From Rickettsiales bacterium (GTDB lineage: Bacteria > Pseudomonadota > Alphaproteobacteria > Rickettsiales > CANDYO01), in NCBI GenBank assembly GCA_025210695.1, contig JAOARE010000042.1, forward strand, positions 1 to 58,687: DNA of 58,687 nt, read 5' to 3'. The notes below the pieces were generated by a model. That model was not told the DNA's origin and did not search any database. It worked only from the letters and a program-made list of their open reading frames with translations. The position numbers were made by a program, and so were the translations under genes. Of this stretch, positions 32,569-42,045 are shown in pieces (the first letter of the stretch is position 1; each line of letters begins with the position of its first letter).

Positions 32569-32586
32569 CTCTACCATAGGGTAGAG
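32569..32586. other. Short hairpin upstream of tRNA-Gly
   Basis: CTCTACC (32569-32575) and GGTAGAG (32580-32586) form a 7-bp stem with a 4-base loop, just upstream of the tRNA-Gly 5' end on the minus strand. It may be a leader or processing element. The function is unknown. Confidence 0.4.
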
Positions 32587-32620
32587 TAGAAAAATATACC
32601 TAAGCAAAAAAATAATGCAA

Positions 32621-32668
32621 GTATAAACTTCAGATTTATTATAGTTTTTTAAAACCTGAAATTTATAC
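32621..32668. terminator. Probable terminator downstream of the 1139-residue gene
   Basis: GTATAAACTTCAG (32621-32633) pairs with CTGAAATTTATAC (32656-32668) with one mismatch. On the minus strand, downstream of the large gene, the hairpin is followed by a T-rich run within 10 bases (complement of 32604-32613). On the plus strand T residues follow at 32669. It may work in both directions. Confidence 0.55.
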
Positions 32669-32678
32669 TTTTTACAAA

Positions 32679-35600
32679 CTATATAAAAATCTGATCAATA
32701 TTAAGCTTCTCCCCCCCAAAAAACATTACTGGAGATTCACTAAATGGTAATTTAGGCATCATATATTCATCTTGAGATATTGGAACATAGTACGAAGCAT
32801 TCTGCAGTTTCATATCAAAATGATAAAAATCACCTAACTGAACATGTGGTTTGTTATCATCTAGTCTTTTTTGAACTTCTTTGATAGCGTCTTCATATTC
32901 TTCTTTTTCAGCATCTACTACCTTTACCTCAGGAAGTGAAGATAATGATATACTTATCTCTTGCAACTCTCCCTGAGAACTATCTTCCTCAGTAGAAACT
33001 TTATGCTTCTTAACACCTTTATATCCTTTTTTGTTCTTTTTAGGAGATGATTTAGCAACCGCTCCACCACCTCCACCATCATCACCACCATAATTGTGAG
33101 CAATTGTTGATGTTTCATTAGCAGAACCATAAAAACCATTAGGGTTGTATGGGTAATAAACAGGCCCAGTAGGCCCAGTAAATTGATTCCCCCATTGATC
33201 AATACAAACACCATTTGGGTCCATATAAAAATGTTTTACACTACCATCATCAGGATTGAACACACAAGCATTACATACTACTGGAACAACAGGAGGTAAT
33301 TGTTGCGGATCATTATAATAAAGATCTTTATAATAAAAATGAACTCCATCAGGACCTGGAACGGAAATATATTCACCACTAATATTACTCACTGAATCAC
33401 AGGAAGCTGCGCTGCCATCTGTATGACCACTGGAAATTGAAAATTCCGCATCCTGATTCTTTCCATCATCTTGTATTTCAAACTCTTTTTTGTAATTTAG
33501 GCCCCCTGAATCTTGCTCATCTTTCATTTCTTCTGAAGACGCTGTATTAACTGCTGAATTACTTACCAACTCTTTTGTACTTTCTTCTCCTGATTTATTT
33601 TCTGCCTCTTCTAATAACATTGCCTTATAAGAATTTACTCCCACCTTACTAGGCTTATCTAAACTAGTTTCCTGCTTAACAGACTTCAAAGGTGAAGCTT
33701 TTTTAGAAGCTGGTTTAACCTTTGAATTTCTCTTAATATCTTTTGAATTCTCTCTTTTCTGTGGTGACTTTATAGAGCCACCTCCTCCTGCTCCACCTGG
33801 CTTATCAGCTCCACTTGTAGCCTCAACTTCTCTCCCTCCTTTTTTTGTTTTTTTAGAAGAAACCTCTTGCCAATCATTTCCTACAATTTCTGTCCCAATT
33901 ACAACCTGATTATTCAAGCTATAATCACCTTCTTTATCTTGTTGCTCAGTTAGAGCCTGATTCTTTAATCCAGAATCATCGGGAGTTGTGTCTTCGGCTT
34001 CAATTTCTCTATCAGGATTAGCTTTCTTCTTTTTGGTTTTATTCTTTTTCTTCTTACCTTTAGAAGAAACACCGTCCCTTTGAGGTAAAACTTCACTAGG
34101 AGAATCCACCTTACCTTTAGAATATGCTTGAAAAGGACTATCATCTTCTCCAAAAAGTAAAGAACCCTCTAAGCCAGTAATATCCTTTATCGCTTTATTT
34201 GCTTTTTTCTTATTATCCTTACTAAATAAATTATTTTTTTTAATCCACTCTAACTTGCGACGCTCACCTAGTAGAAAGTCTAGCTTTTTCTGATCTACGT
34301 TATTATCATCTAACTTTTCTTTTATCCCTTGAAACACCTCTTGAAGAAATTTTTCTTTTTCTTCATCGCTTAATTTTCCAAAAGAAAAAATAAAATCTTT
34401 TTTTATGACATCACTCTTATTTAAAATTTCCTGCGGACTTAGGGTATAAATTTTCGTATATTTAGAAAATAATTTCTTTGCCTTTTCCTTAAACTCTTGT
34501 CCTACACACTTGTTTAAAATACTTTCAAATAAATCAATACTTAAAAGACCTTTTTCGTATAATTTTGTTAAAATAATATCTTCTTGATCTTCTTCAGCAA
34601 CTTCAATAATACTATACATTGTTCCCTCTAGAACTTCATTAATAGTGGCGCCTTTAACTGTCGTCACTTTAGAATTCCAATAACCTACAATATATTCAGC
34701 AATAAATGGTGCAATAACGGCTTTTAATTCAGTATACTCATCACCTTTAGATTTTTTTAAGAGATTTTTATATAAATGTATTCCAGCCACTACAATATTC
34801 TTATTAGTGAAAATTTCTCTTAAAAGAGCCTCTCTTGTTTCATGCCCTGACCTTAAAATAATGAACCTTACTATTTCCACCTTCTCATGCTCGGTATAAC
34901 GATCCCATGAAACAGAATTAAGAAATTTTAGACAAGTATCGTGATCTCCCCTAATAAGAGCAGAAAACAAAATAGAAACAAATTTTTCCATATCATAACA
35001 GAACACAGTCTCCGCTAAATCTGTAAGCAGATCCTTTTTTATTATAGAAAGACCATTATTAACAATAAACTCAACTATCTCTGCTCTATTAAACTTCACA
35101 GCCATAATAAGAACAGATTCTACGCATGTATTTATATACTTCTCTAAAGCAGACCTATTAACACTTAACGATCTAATTTTCATCAGCATAAAAGTAATCA
35201 CATGTAATTTCTCTCCCCTTATAACATTAAGAAGCAAGTCTAGCTGCTCAAAGGGTATAATATCTTCACTAATATTAGATTTTACCCCTTGCCACTCTCC
35301 TTCCGATATATCTCCAGTCAACTCACGCAATTCTGCTGGAGATAAATAGTCGCTAGCTTTACTCAATGCAAGAGCTATAGGGTTTATTATTTCCAATGCA
35401 ATGATATTCTTCAATAAAGCGCTCAATATTATAGGTGCATAATATTCATAATTATCTGTTCTGCCAATGCTTGCGCTTAACCCACCTTCAATAGTAATAT
35501 TTGCTGTCTGCAAGAGAACCAAAGGAATATAATTATCAATTAGATAATTAATAATTTTTATCTCTTCTTTTAAACTACTCCCCTCTTCATTTTGAAAACC

Positions 35601-36098
35601 ACTATCTGCAAGCAATTGCTGTAATAAACTTGTCTTATTATCCTTAGCTTTTTTCATAATTTCTATTATCTTATCTTCAGATAATAAATTATCAATGAAC
35701 CGTGAGTAACGCACTTTATCTAGGGCTATTTTTGCTAACTGATCAGACTTATTAATTATTATTTGATTAATATCAATTATCAACTGCATCAGTTTAGTGT
35801 GCGCTTCCTTAGAAAATCCAATTCTTTCTAATAATTTTTCCCTCTCAATAGTTCCATCTGAAGGTGTAATTATTCTATATTGAAATGGCTCAGCCTCAAA
35901 TAGCGGCCTTTGCATACCTAAACGCTGCCTAACATACTCAAAAGGCACGGGCCCTTCCATCCCAGGAATATAATGGTCTATGGGAACCTCACCGAACTGA
36001 ATTCCTAGCCCCCCCATATTATTATTTAAAAAATTCAATATCTCTTGATCTGATTCAGTTGATTTTTCTTCTTCTGGCTTTTTTCCTTGCTCTTCCAT
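32679..36098 (-). CDS. Large two-part hypothetical protein with disordered, low-complexity C-terminal half
   Basis: 1139 residues, no signal peptide or membrane helix. The N-terminal 650 residues are helical with repeat-like units (AEIVEFIVNNGLSIIKKDLL recalls an ankyrin helix pair). Residues about 660-900 are low-complexity Lys/Ser/Glu (GKKKKNKTKKKKANPDREIE). Residues about 920-1030 are rich in Tyr, Pro, Gly and Asn with short repeats of the type PDGVHFYY, DDGSVKHFYMDPNG, then a GGDDGGGGG run. The C terminus (LPFSESPVMFFGGEKLN) is compact. I recognise no enzyme. The composition suggests a secreted or scaffold protein of a host-associated bacterium. Confidence 0.8.
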   Translation of the reverse strand: MEEQGKKPEEEKSTESDQEILNFLNNNMGGLGIQFGEVPIDHYIPGMEGPVPFEYVRQRLGMQRPLFEAEPFQYRIITPSDGTIEREKLLERIGFSKEAHTKLMQLIIDINQIIINKSDQLAKIALDKVRYSRFIDNLLSEDKIIEIMKKAKDNKTSLLQQLLADSGFQNEEGSSLKEEIKIINYLIDNYIPLVLLQTANITIEGGLSASIGRTDNYEYYAPIILSALLKNIIALEIINPIALALSKASDYLSPAELRELTGDISEGEWQGVKSNISEDIIPFEQLDLLLNVIRGEKLHVITFMLMKIRSLSVNRSALEKYINTCVESVLIMAVKFNRAEIVEFIVNNGLSIIKKDLLTDLAETVFCYDMEKFVSILFSALIRGDHDTCLKFLNSVSWDRYTEHEKVEIVRFIILRSGHETREALLREIFTNKNIVVAGIHLYKNLLKKSKGDEYTELKAVIAPFIAEYIVGYWNSKVTTVKGATINEVLEGTMYSIIEVAEEDQEDIILTKLYEKGLLSIDLFESILNKCVGQEFKEKAKKLFSKYTKIYTLSPQEILNKSDVIKKDFIFSFGKLSDEEKEKFLQEVFQGIKEKLDDNNVDQKKLDFLLGERRKLEWIKKNNLFSKDNKKKANKAIKDITGLEGSLLFGEDDSPFQAYSKGKVDSPSEVLPQRDGVSSKGKKKKNKTKKKKANPDREIEAEDTTPDDSGLKNQALTEQQDKEGDYSLNNQVVIGTEIVGNDWQEVSSKKTKKGGREVEATSGADKPGGAGGGGSIKSPQKRENSKDIKRNSKVKPASKKASPLKSVKQETSLDKPSKVGVNSYKAMLLEEAENKSGEESTKELVSNSAVNTASSEEMKDEQDSGGLNYKKEFEIQDDGKNQDAEFSISSGHTDGSAASCDSVSNISGEYISVPGPDGVHFYYKDLYYNDPQQLPPVVPVVCNACVFNPDDGSVKHFYMDPNGVCIDQWGNQFTGPTGPVYYPYNPNGFYGSANETSTIAHNYGGDDGGGGGAVAKSSPKKNKKGYKGVKKHKVSTEEDSSQGELQEISISLSSLPEVKVVDAEKEEYEDAIKEVQKRLDDNKPHVQLGDFYHFDMKLQNASYYVPISQDEYMMPKLPFSESPVMFFGGEKLNIDQIFI

Positions 36099-36306
36099 AT
36101 AATCTCCATCTTAATTTTACATCTAAAAATGGATGATATATCACATAAAATTATTAAATTCTAGGTTTTTTCACTAATAATTATGATCTAAATACTTCTT
36201 AAAGTTTCTAAAATTAAAGTTTTATTAGATATATCTTTAAGATGATTCTAGACAAACTAATAGAACCGACTATAGTTATTAACATTATTGTCCTGCAAGC
36301 AATTTA

Positions 36307-36852
36307 TTGGTAAAAATATTGAAGCATAAAACAAGTAGTAGAAAAATAGCATTTTCTATAATATTATTAGTTGTAGGCATGACTATGCTTACATTTGCTG
36401 CAGTGCCAATTTATAATTTATTTTGTAAAGTTACAGGATATGGAGGAACAACCAAATATACTTCTATAGCCTCCACTAGAGTGGGCACTAAAATGATGAA
36501 GGTTCGCTTTGATGCTAATGTTGCTAGCGATCTGCCTTGGAGCTTTAAAAGTGAACAAAATGAAGTTACTATTAAAGTTGGAGAAAATAATTTAGTTTTT
36601 TATAGCGCTGAAAATAAAACAGATAAGCCTATAATAGGAACGGCAATTTATAATGTCACTCCACATAAAGCAGGAGCTTATTTTAATAAGATTCAATGCT
36701 TTTGTTTTGAGGAGCAATTATTAAAGCCCAACCAAAAAATGATAATGCCGGTATCTTTTTTTATAGACCCGGCAATTGAAGATGATAAAAATTTACAGGA
36801 TGTGGATACTATTACTTTATCCTATACTTTTTACCCAATAAGAGAGAATTAA
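36307..36852 (+). CDS. ctaG: Cytochrome c oxidase assembly protein CtaG/Cox11
   Basis: A 181-residue copper chaperone that delivers CuB to cytochrome c oxidase. One N-terminal membrane helix (about residues 14-34) leads to FAAVPIYNLFCKVTGYGG, where the Cys is conserved in Cox11. The copper motif is KIQCFCFEEQ, followed by MPVSFFIDP. The start is TTG at 36307, since the next Met (residue 24) lies inside the helix. The gene is directly joined to cox3: the TAA is followed at once by the cox3 ATG. Confidence 0.94.
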   Translation: MVKILKHKTSSRKIAFSIILLVVGMTMLTFAAVPIYNLFCKVTGYGGTTKYTSIASTRVGTKMMKVRFDANVASDLPWSFKSEQNEVTIKVGENNLVFYSAENKTDKPIIGTAIYNVTPHKAGAYFNKIQCFCFEEQLLKPNQKMIMPVSFFIDPAIEDDKNLQDVDTITLSYTFYPIREN

Positions 36853-37668
36853 ATGAGTACCAAACAAAATCACCCATATCACTTAGTTGATCCTAGTCCA
36901 CTGCCAATATTCACAGCATTCTCAATGCTAATATTAGCTATTGGCGCTGTAATGTTTATGCATGATCAATTCCTTGGCAAATTGGTCTTACCACTGGGTT
37001 TTGTATTAGTATTATCATGTATGTTCTCTTGGTGGAGCGACGTGATAAAAGAAGGTCAACAAAAGCATCATAGTAAAGCCGTGCAGAATGGATTATCTAT
37101 TGGAATGATGCTGTTTATTCTATCTGAAGTAATGTTTTTTGTTGCGTTCTTTTGGTCATTCTTTCATGCAAGACTCTTTCCTCATGAAATGATAGCTGAT
37201 GAACCATGGTCTGTTATCTCTTCTATATGGCCACCGAAAGGAATTGTACCTTTAGATCCATTTAATTACCCCCTAATTAATACTTTGATTTTATTACTTT
37301 CTGGAACCACAGTTACCTGGGCTCATTATGCTCTGCATCATAGAATGCGTGAAGAAGCTTTGAAAGCCCTAAAAATTACTATATTTTTGGCTATTTCATT
37401 CACCATGCTTCAAGCTTATGAATATCATCATGCTAGCTTTGAATTCACCGAAGGTATTTATTCAACCAATTTCTATATGGCAACAGGATTCCATGGTTTC
37501 CACGTAATTATAGGAACCATATTCTTGTCAGTATGTTATTTTAGAGCAAAAAAAGGGCATTTTGATCATGGCAATAATATGCTTGGATTTGAGTTTGCCG
37601 CCTGGTATTGGCATTTTGTTGATGTGGTATGGATATTCCTATTCATTTTTGTGTATATATTAGGATAA
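36853..37668 (+). CDS. ctaE: Cytochrome c oxidase subunit III
   Basis: A 271-residue, seven-helix Cox3 of the aa3-type terminal oxidase. Diagnostic segments are KHHSKAVQNGLSIGMMLFI (proton-entry side), SEVMFFVAFFWSFFHARL, FYMATGFHGFHVIIGTIFL and WYWHFVDVVWIFLFIFVY. The ATG follows the cox11 stop without a gap, so translation is coupled. Cox1 and cox2 are not in the window. Confidence 0.97.
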   Translation: MSTKQNHPYHLVDPSPLPIFTAFSMLILAIGAVMFMHDQFLGKLVLPLGFVLVLSCMFSWWSDVIKEGQQKHHSKAVQNGLSIGMMLFILSEVMFFVAFFWSFFHARLFPHEMIADEPWSVISSIWPPKGIVPLDPFNYPLINTLILLLSGTTVTWAHYALHHRMREEALKALKITIFLAISFTMLQAYEYHHASFEFTEGIYSTNFYMATGFHGFHVIIGTIFLSVCYFRAKKGHFDHGNNMLGFEFAAWYWHFVDVVWIFLFIFVYILG

Positions 37669-37679
37669 CAAAAATTCCA

Positions 37680-38345
37680 CTACCTACTACGACCAGATTT
37701 AGCAACTTTTTCAATAGACTTGCCTATGGCGGTTGACCTTTCTGCTAATTTGTTATATTTCTCCTTGCTTCTTGCGGGTGACTTATCATTACCCATAAGT
37801 TTCCACTTTAAGCGTTTTACAAAATTAATTCTATTTTTGAAAATTTTTCTATCTAACTCACCTTTAACTTTTTCTAATCGCTTTTTTAAATCTTTAAAAG
37901 GAGCTCCTTCTAATTCTTGAGCCGCAGGATTCTTCATCTTATCTCGAGCTGCAATTAACGTAGATTCTTTTAAGTTGGCTCCTCTATCAACTAAATCTAC
38001 AATAACCTTAGTATAAGGTTTTTGTTTATTTAAAGGCCTATTTTCTATCCTATCAACAAAATTTTCTAAAGGGGTTTTTCTCTCTTTATCTGGAGCATTA
38101 ATATCTGCTCCCTGCACCATTAACTTAGGTACAAGCGAGATTAAAAGCTCTGGATAAGCTCTTTTTATAGCATCATGTAATCTTTCCGTTGCTTGATCTG
38201 AATTATATGATATTATATCGGTGAACAACTGATCCACTTGCTTTGAATCATCATAATCAATAATCTCTTTATCTTCTGTCGCAGGTTTCTCTACAACCTT
38301 TTTCTTTTTTCTAAAGAATTCACCCATTCTTTTCATAAACTTCAT
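37680..38345 (-). CDS. Small ankyrin-like protein with a basic C terminus
   Basis: 221 residues. After a short basic N terminus (GEFFRKKKKVVEKP) there are two ankyrin-like units: LVPKLMVQGADINAPDKERK (about residue 78) and VIVDLVDRGANLKESTLIAA (about residue 112). The last 75 residues are Lys/Arg rich and helical, ending KVAKSGRSR. No signal peptide. It converges on cox3, ending 11 bases from it. It could be a small type IV effector or an intracellular scaffold; the evidence is only the ankyrin pattern and the basic tail. Confidence 0.75.
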   Translation of the reverse strand: MKFMKRMGEFFRKKKKVVEKPATEDKEIIDYDDSKQVDQLFTDIISYNSDQATERLHDAIKRAYPELLISLVPKLMVQGADINAPDKERKTPLENFVDRIENRPLNKQKPYTKVIVDLVDRGANLKESTLIAARDKMKNPAAQELEGAPFKDLKKRLEKVKGELDRKIFKNRINFVKRLKWKLMGNDKSPARSKEKYNKLAERSTAIGKSIEKVAKSGRSR

Positions 38346-38497
38346 ATTTTTTACCTAACAATCAATTCTCAAAGTTTTTATCTATTATAATAGGGTAATA
38401 GCCTAAGGGTAAATAAACAGTTAACATTCCATAGATTATTGACTTTTAGGTTATGGATTATTATATTTATAGGAGTAACACATAAATATATGGCTCT

Positions 38498-38848
38498 ATG
38501 ACTACAGCTGAATCAACGCAAGATTTTTCACTCTCTGATAACGCCTGCAAGCGCATTGCATTTCTTATTAAGAAACGCAATGACCCACAAATAAAACTTC
38601 GCATATCAATAGAGGGAGGAGGATGTTCTGGTTTCCAATATCGTTATAATTTTGTTTCTGAAGAAGCAACAAAAGATGATTTATATCTTGAAAAAGATGG
38701 AGCTAAAGTTTTGATTGACCTAACCTCCCTAGAACTAGTAAAAGGATCTACCTTAGATTTCAAAGAAGATCTCAACGGGTCCTATTTTCAAATAAAAAAT
38801 CCAATAGCTGCAAGTGGTTGTGGCTGTGGAAATTCATTTAGCATCTAA
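38498..38848 (+). CDS. erpA: A-type iron-sulfur carrier ErpA/IscA family
   Basis: A 116-residue HesB/IscA protein that passes Fe-S clusters to target enzymes. The three cluster cysteines are Cys43 in EGGGCSGFQY and Cys108/Cys110 in SGCGCGNSF. NPIAASGCGCG and the GGGCSGFQY context are closer to ErpA than to IscA. The AGGAG at 38471 is 22 bases before this ATG but 14 before another ATG at 38490, which opens a three-codon frame (Met-Ala-Leu) whose TGA overlaps this start as ATGA. Confidence 0.92.
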   Translation: MTTAESTQDFSLSDNACKRIAFLIKKRNDPQIKLRISIEGGGCSGFQYRYNFVSEEATKDDLYLEKDGAKVLIDLTSLELVKGSTLDFKEDLNGSYFQIKNPIAASGCGCGNSFSI

Positions 38849-39022
38849 GATCAATTTTCAACCTACGCGAGAATAAAGCAATATTTTTATCAATTATTTC
38901 AATTTATACGATAATATCTATTTACAACTCCTTCAAAATCTCCTACTAATATTAATAACCAAGATTTATTCAACTATTACGAAAGTAATATTTGCTTGAT
39001 AACCAAGTAAACAGGGGCTGTT

Positions 39023-41077
39023 ATGAAAGAAAACAATAAACACACTTACTCTCTTCTAGGTAGATTTATTAGTTTAATATTTCTTATATTAATTGGCATA
39101 TCAGCATATATCACTTGGAAGATTGAAAACAAGTATAAGAAAGAAGTAGAGAATAATTTAGCTAACATTGCATATAACATAAAACAAAATATTATTACTA
39201 ATTCTCCAGATAAATTACCTTCAAGAATTTTAGCAAATGAACTTGATCAAATAATTCACACTAACCAATATAATCAGGAAATTATTACATATTATGCAGT
39301 GTTCGACAAACGTAACAATTTAGTTATCACACATTCTCCTCAACTTAACATTAACAACCGAGAAAAAGTAACTAAAAACCTCTCTCAACTCATCTCAAAT
39401 AAAAAAGAACAAATATTACATGTAACAAAGAGCGCAAGTTATGTACTCTTTAAATTGGAAAACTCACCTTTTATTCTTCTTCTTGGAACCAATCCTGTAA
39501 CAATAAATTATAAAGATTATTTTTATAACCTCTTAGATTATAAGCTTGAATTATTATTCTTATTAACAACCATTTTAAGTTTAATTTATTTCTTTTATAA
39601 ATCTATTTTAGAACCATTTCTAGCTTTATCTCAAGCAGCACTAGATATTTCAAATGGCAACATAGATAGCGCCATTCCTAAGACTAACAGCAAAGAAGGT
39701 ACTATGGTTGCTAACGCTCTTGAAAAGATAAAAAACTCCCTAAAAACTGAGAAGGAACTTGTTCAAGAAATTAGTAAGACAAGAAACTCTCTGTCTCTAG
39801 TAAATTTAAAACTTGAAAATAATGTTGCCAATAAAACAACAGAGTTGAAAAAAGCTTTAGAAGAGAAAACTTTATTCATTAATAACTTAAGTCATGAAGT
39901 TAAAACACCTTTACAGAGCATTTCACATATCTTAGAGAACTTAGTATCTAACTGGCCTGAATTAAATGAAGAAGAAAAGTTTAACTTCTCTACTCAAGCC
40001 GCACATAGCTCGCAGCACTTATTATCTTTAGTAGGAAACTTATTAGAAATAGCAAAATTTTCTGATGGAAAAATAATCCTAGATCTAAAAAACACTAATT
40101 TAATTGAAGCAATTACAGAAGTGGTAGAAGAATGTAAAATGCTATATATGAATAACAAAAAGATTAAAATTATTGTTTCTAATAAAGACCCTGTCTATAC
40201 AAATATAGATAGAAATCGTATCAAACAAGTTATACGTAATTTATTACTCAATGCAATTAAATTCAGTGGAAATGATGCCTATATCTCAATTGCTGTGTCT
40301 CCAACAAAAATATTAGGTCAAAATAGTTTTATGTCAGACGCTTTACAAATCTCTATTCATGACCAAGGAATAGGTATTCCGGAAGATGAATTATCTAATA
40401 TTTTTTCTCCTTTTATCCAAGGAGCTAATACCAAAAACAAATCAATAGGAACTGGATTAGGACTAACAATTTGTCACGAAATAATCTCTGCTCATTATGG
40501 AAAAATATGGGCTGAAAACAACAAAGATGGAGGAGCAACTTTTAATATTAGCATTCCAGTAACACAACCTATTGAATTAACAAACTCTATCTCAGATTCA
40601 ATAACGCTTCATAATAACGGCTATAATATATTAATGATTGATGATGAAGAAATTTGTTTAAATAGTATGGAAATGCTCTTATATGGAACTCAATATAACT
40701 TAGTTAAAGTGAAATCAGCTCAATTTGCTTTAGAATATTTAAAAGAAAATTATAAGTCTATATCCGTAATCTTTATTGATTTAATGATGCCTGATATTTA
40801 TGGTCTTAATCTACTCTCTTTAATTAAAGAAGACCCCCATTTATCTTTAATTCCCATAATTCTTCAAACAAGCAGTAGTGATGAAAATGAAATACTAAAA
40901 GCTTTTGAAAAAGGCGTTTTTAGCTTTATAACAAAACCATACAAAAAAAATAAACTACTGGAAGAAATAAAAAGAGCTATTCAATTTAAAGAATTGGGAA
41001 CAGGTGAACAGCCCCCCTCGCCTTTATTACCATCGATGAATAATCAAAATAAAACCTTTACTTCTACTAATTTATAA
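39023..41077 (+). CDS. Hybrid sensor histidine kinase with C-terminal receiver
   Basis: 684 residues. Two membrane helices (about 12-32 and 176-193) flank a sensor domain of about 140 residues facing the periplasm. A HAMP-like linker and coiled coil lead to the H box LSHEVKTP (His291). The N box is IRNLLLNAIKF, G1 DQGIGIP, G2 GTGLGLTI. A receiver follows from about residue 538 (ILMIDDEEI) with phospho-acceptor Asp586 (FIDLMMPD) and Lys in FITKPYKK. The kinase core and receiver are clear paralogues of the kinase and receiver at 30.7-32.5 kb, but the sensor part differs. No output domain is attached. The ATG follows CAGGGG. Confidence 0.92.
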   Translation: MKENNKHTYSLLGRFISLIFLILIGISAYITWKIENKYKKEVENNLANIAYNIKQNIITNSPDKLPSRILANELDQIIHTNQYNQEIITYYAVFDKRNNLVITHSPQLNINNREKVTKNLSQLISNKKEQILHVTKSASYVLFKLENSPFILLLGTNPVTINYKDYFYNLLDYKLELLFLLTTILSLIYFFYKSILEPFLALSQAALDISNGNIDSAIPKTNSKEGTMVANALEKIKNSLKTEKELVQEISKTRNSLSLVNLKLENNVANKTTELKKALEEKTLFINNLSHEVKTPLQSISHILENLVSNWPELNEEEKFNFSTQAAHSSQHLLSLVGNLLEIAKFSDGKIILDLKNTNLIEAITEVVEECKMLYMNNKKIKIIVSNKDPVYTNIDRNRIKQVIRNLLLNAIKFSGNDAYISIAVSPTKILGQNSFMSDALQISIHDQGIGIPEDELSNIFSPFIQGANTKNKSIGTGLGLTICHEIISAHYGKIWAENNKDGGATFNISIPVTQPIELTNSISDSITLHNNGYNILMIDDEEICLNSMEMLLYGTQYNLVKVKSAQFALEYLKENYKSISVIFIDLMMPDIYGLNLLSLIKEDPHLSLIPIILQTSSSDENEILKAFEKGVFSFITKPYKKNKLLEEIKRAIQFKELGTGEQPPSPLLPSMNNQNKTFTSTNL

Positions 41078-41210
41078 CTAAAGTTTTCTTATAATACTGA
41101 GCTTACTATATATTTACATAAGATTTACCTTCAATTATGTAATTTTTTGATAAAAACTATTGCTTTATATGATAAACTGTATATAAATAAACTCTTTAAA
41201 GTTTCTTTGT

Positions 41211-41287
41211 CGGGGCATAGCGCAGTCCGGTAGCGCACCTGGTTTGGGACCAGGGGGTCGGGAGTTCGAATCTCTCTGCCCCGACCA
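41211..41287 (+). tRNA. tRNA-Pro (anticodon TGG)
   Basis: The acceptor CGGGGCA pairs with TGCCCCG. The D arm is TAGCGCAGTCCGGTAGCG, the anticodon loop TTTGGGA gives TGG, the T loop is GAGTTCGAATCTC, the discriminator is A, and the 3' CCA is encoded at 41285-41287. Confidence 0.97.
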
Positions 41288-41475
41288 CTCCTATTAATAT
41301 AACCAACCTTAAACAACTCTTCCTGTAAATTCAACTATCTTTAATTAACATCGTATGTCTCTTATAGCAACGCTGTTTTACTATTTATAATAATCACCTG
41401 GAGATACAAAGAAAAATCTGCATAAGAAAAAGACAATTTAACAACCTCTCTTCCTGACAAAAGTCTTCCCAATAA

Positions 41476-42039
41476 TTAATCCTTAACCCAACGCTCATTT
41501 AAAATAATATCTTCAGGCTTAAGATTAATATTACCCAAAAGAGCAATTCCTGTGTCGGTATGTTTGCCTTTAATTGCCACATAAGTCATTGGCATATTAT
41601 TAAATTTCTTATGAACCACACGAATTGCTTCAGGAGATATATCTCTCATACAAAAAATTTTTAATTTATCTTGGGCAGGATTAAAACCTTCAATCACATT
41701 CACCTTTCCATCAATAATCTTAGTACTACAAAGGCTATAGTAAAGCTCGTCCGGTCCTGTATTAGCAACAACATAGTTTAAACCACCTTTAGCAAATATC
41801 TTAGACCCTTCGGGTGAAGCAATTATTAAATCATCCTCTGGAGTTCCCTCTATCACTTTAGCATTTATAAGACTATTAATACTCAAACCATTAGCAGTTA
41901 TCGCAAAAGGCTCAAAATCTATTCTATTTTTTCTTTGATAATCCTGATAGTAAAGATATGCCGCAATAGCTATAAGAGCTATAATCACCTCCACTATACA
42001 AACTTTCACCATTCTAGATTTAAAAATATCTTTTATCAT
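41476..42039 (-). CDS. RTX-like hypothetical protein, paralogue B
   Basis: 187 residues with one N-terminal membrane helix (about 11-30). The body holds a degenerate hemolysin-type layout: GTPEDDLIIASPEGSKIFAK, then GLNYVV, DELYYSLCST, VIEGFNPAQDKLKIF. In secreted RTX and serralysin-type proteins a similar layout (GxxGxD repeats followed by D-x-I-x-x-F-x-x-x-x-D-x-I) binds calcium. Here the glycine-aspartate repeats are few and imperfect, so calcium binding is uncertain. It lies 6 bases after a tandem paralogue, so the pair arose by duplication and is probably one transcript. Confidence 0.75.
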   Translation of the reverse strand: MIKDIFKSRMVKVCIVEVIIALIAIAAYLYYQDYQRKNRIDFEPFAITANGLSINSLINAKVIEGTPEDDLIIASPEGSKIFAKGGLNYVVANTGPDELYYSLCSTKIIDGKVNVIEGFNPAQDKLKIFCMRDISPEAIRVVHKKFNNMPMTYVAIKGKHTDTGIALLGNINLKPEDIILNERWVKD

Positions 42040-42045
42040 ATTATT

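Noticed and set aside
41131..41334. Minus-strand frame of 67 codons containing GREIRTPDPLVPNQVRY
   Set aside because: It lies antisense over tRNA-Pro; this peptide is a familiar false gene produced by translating the complement of a tRNA.
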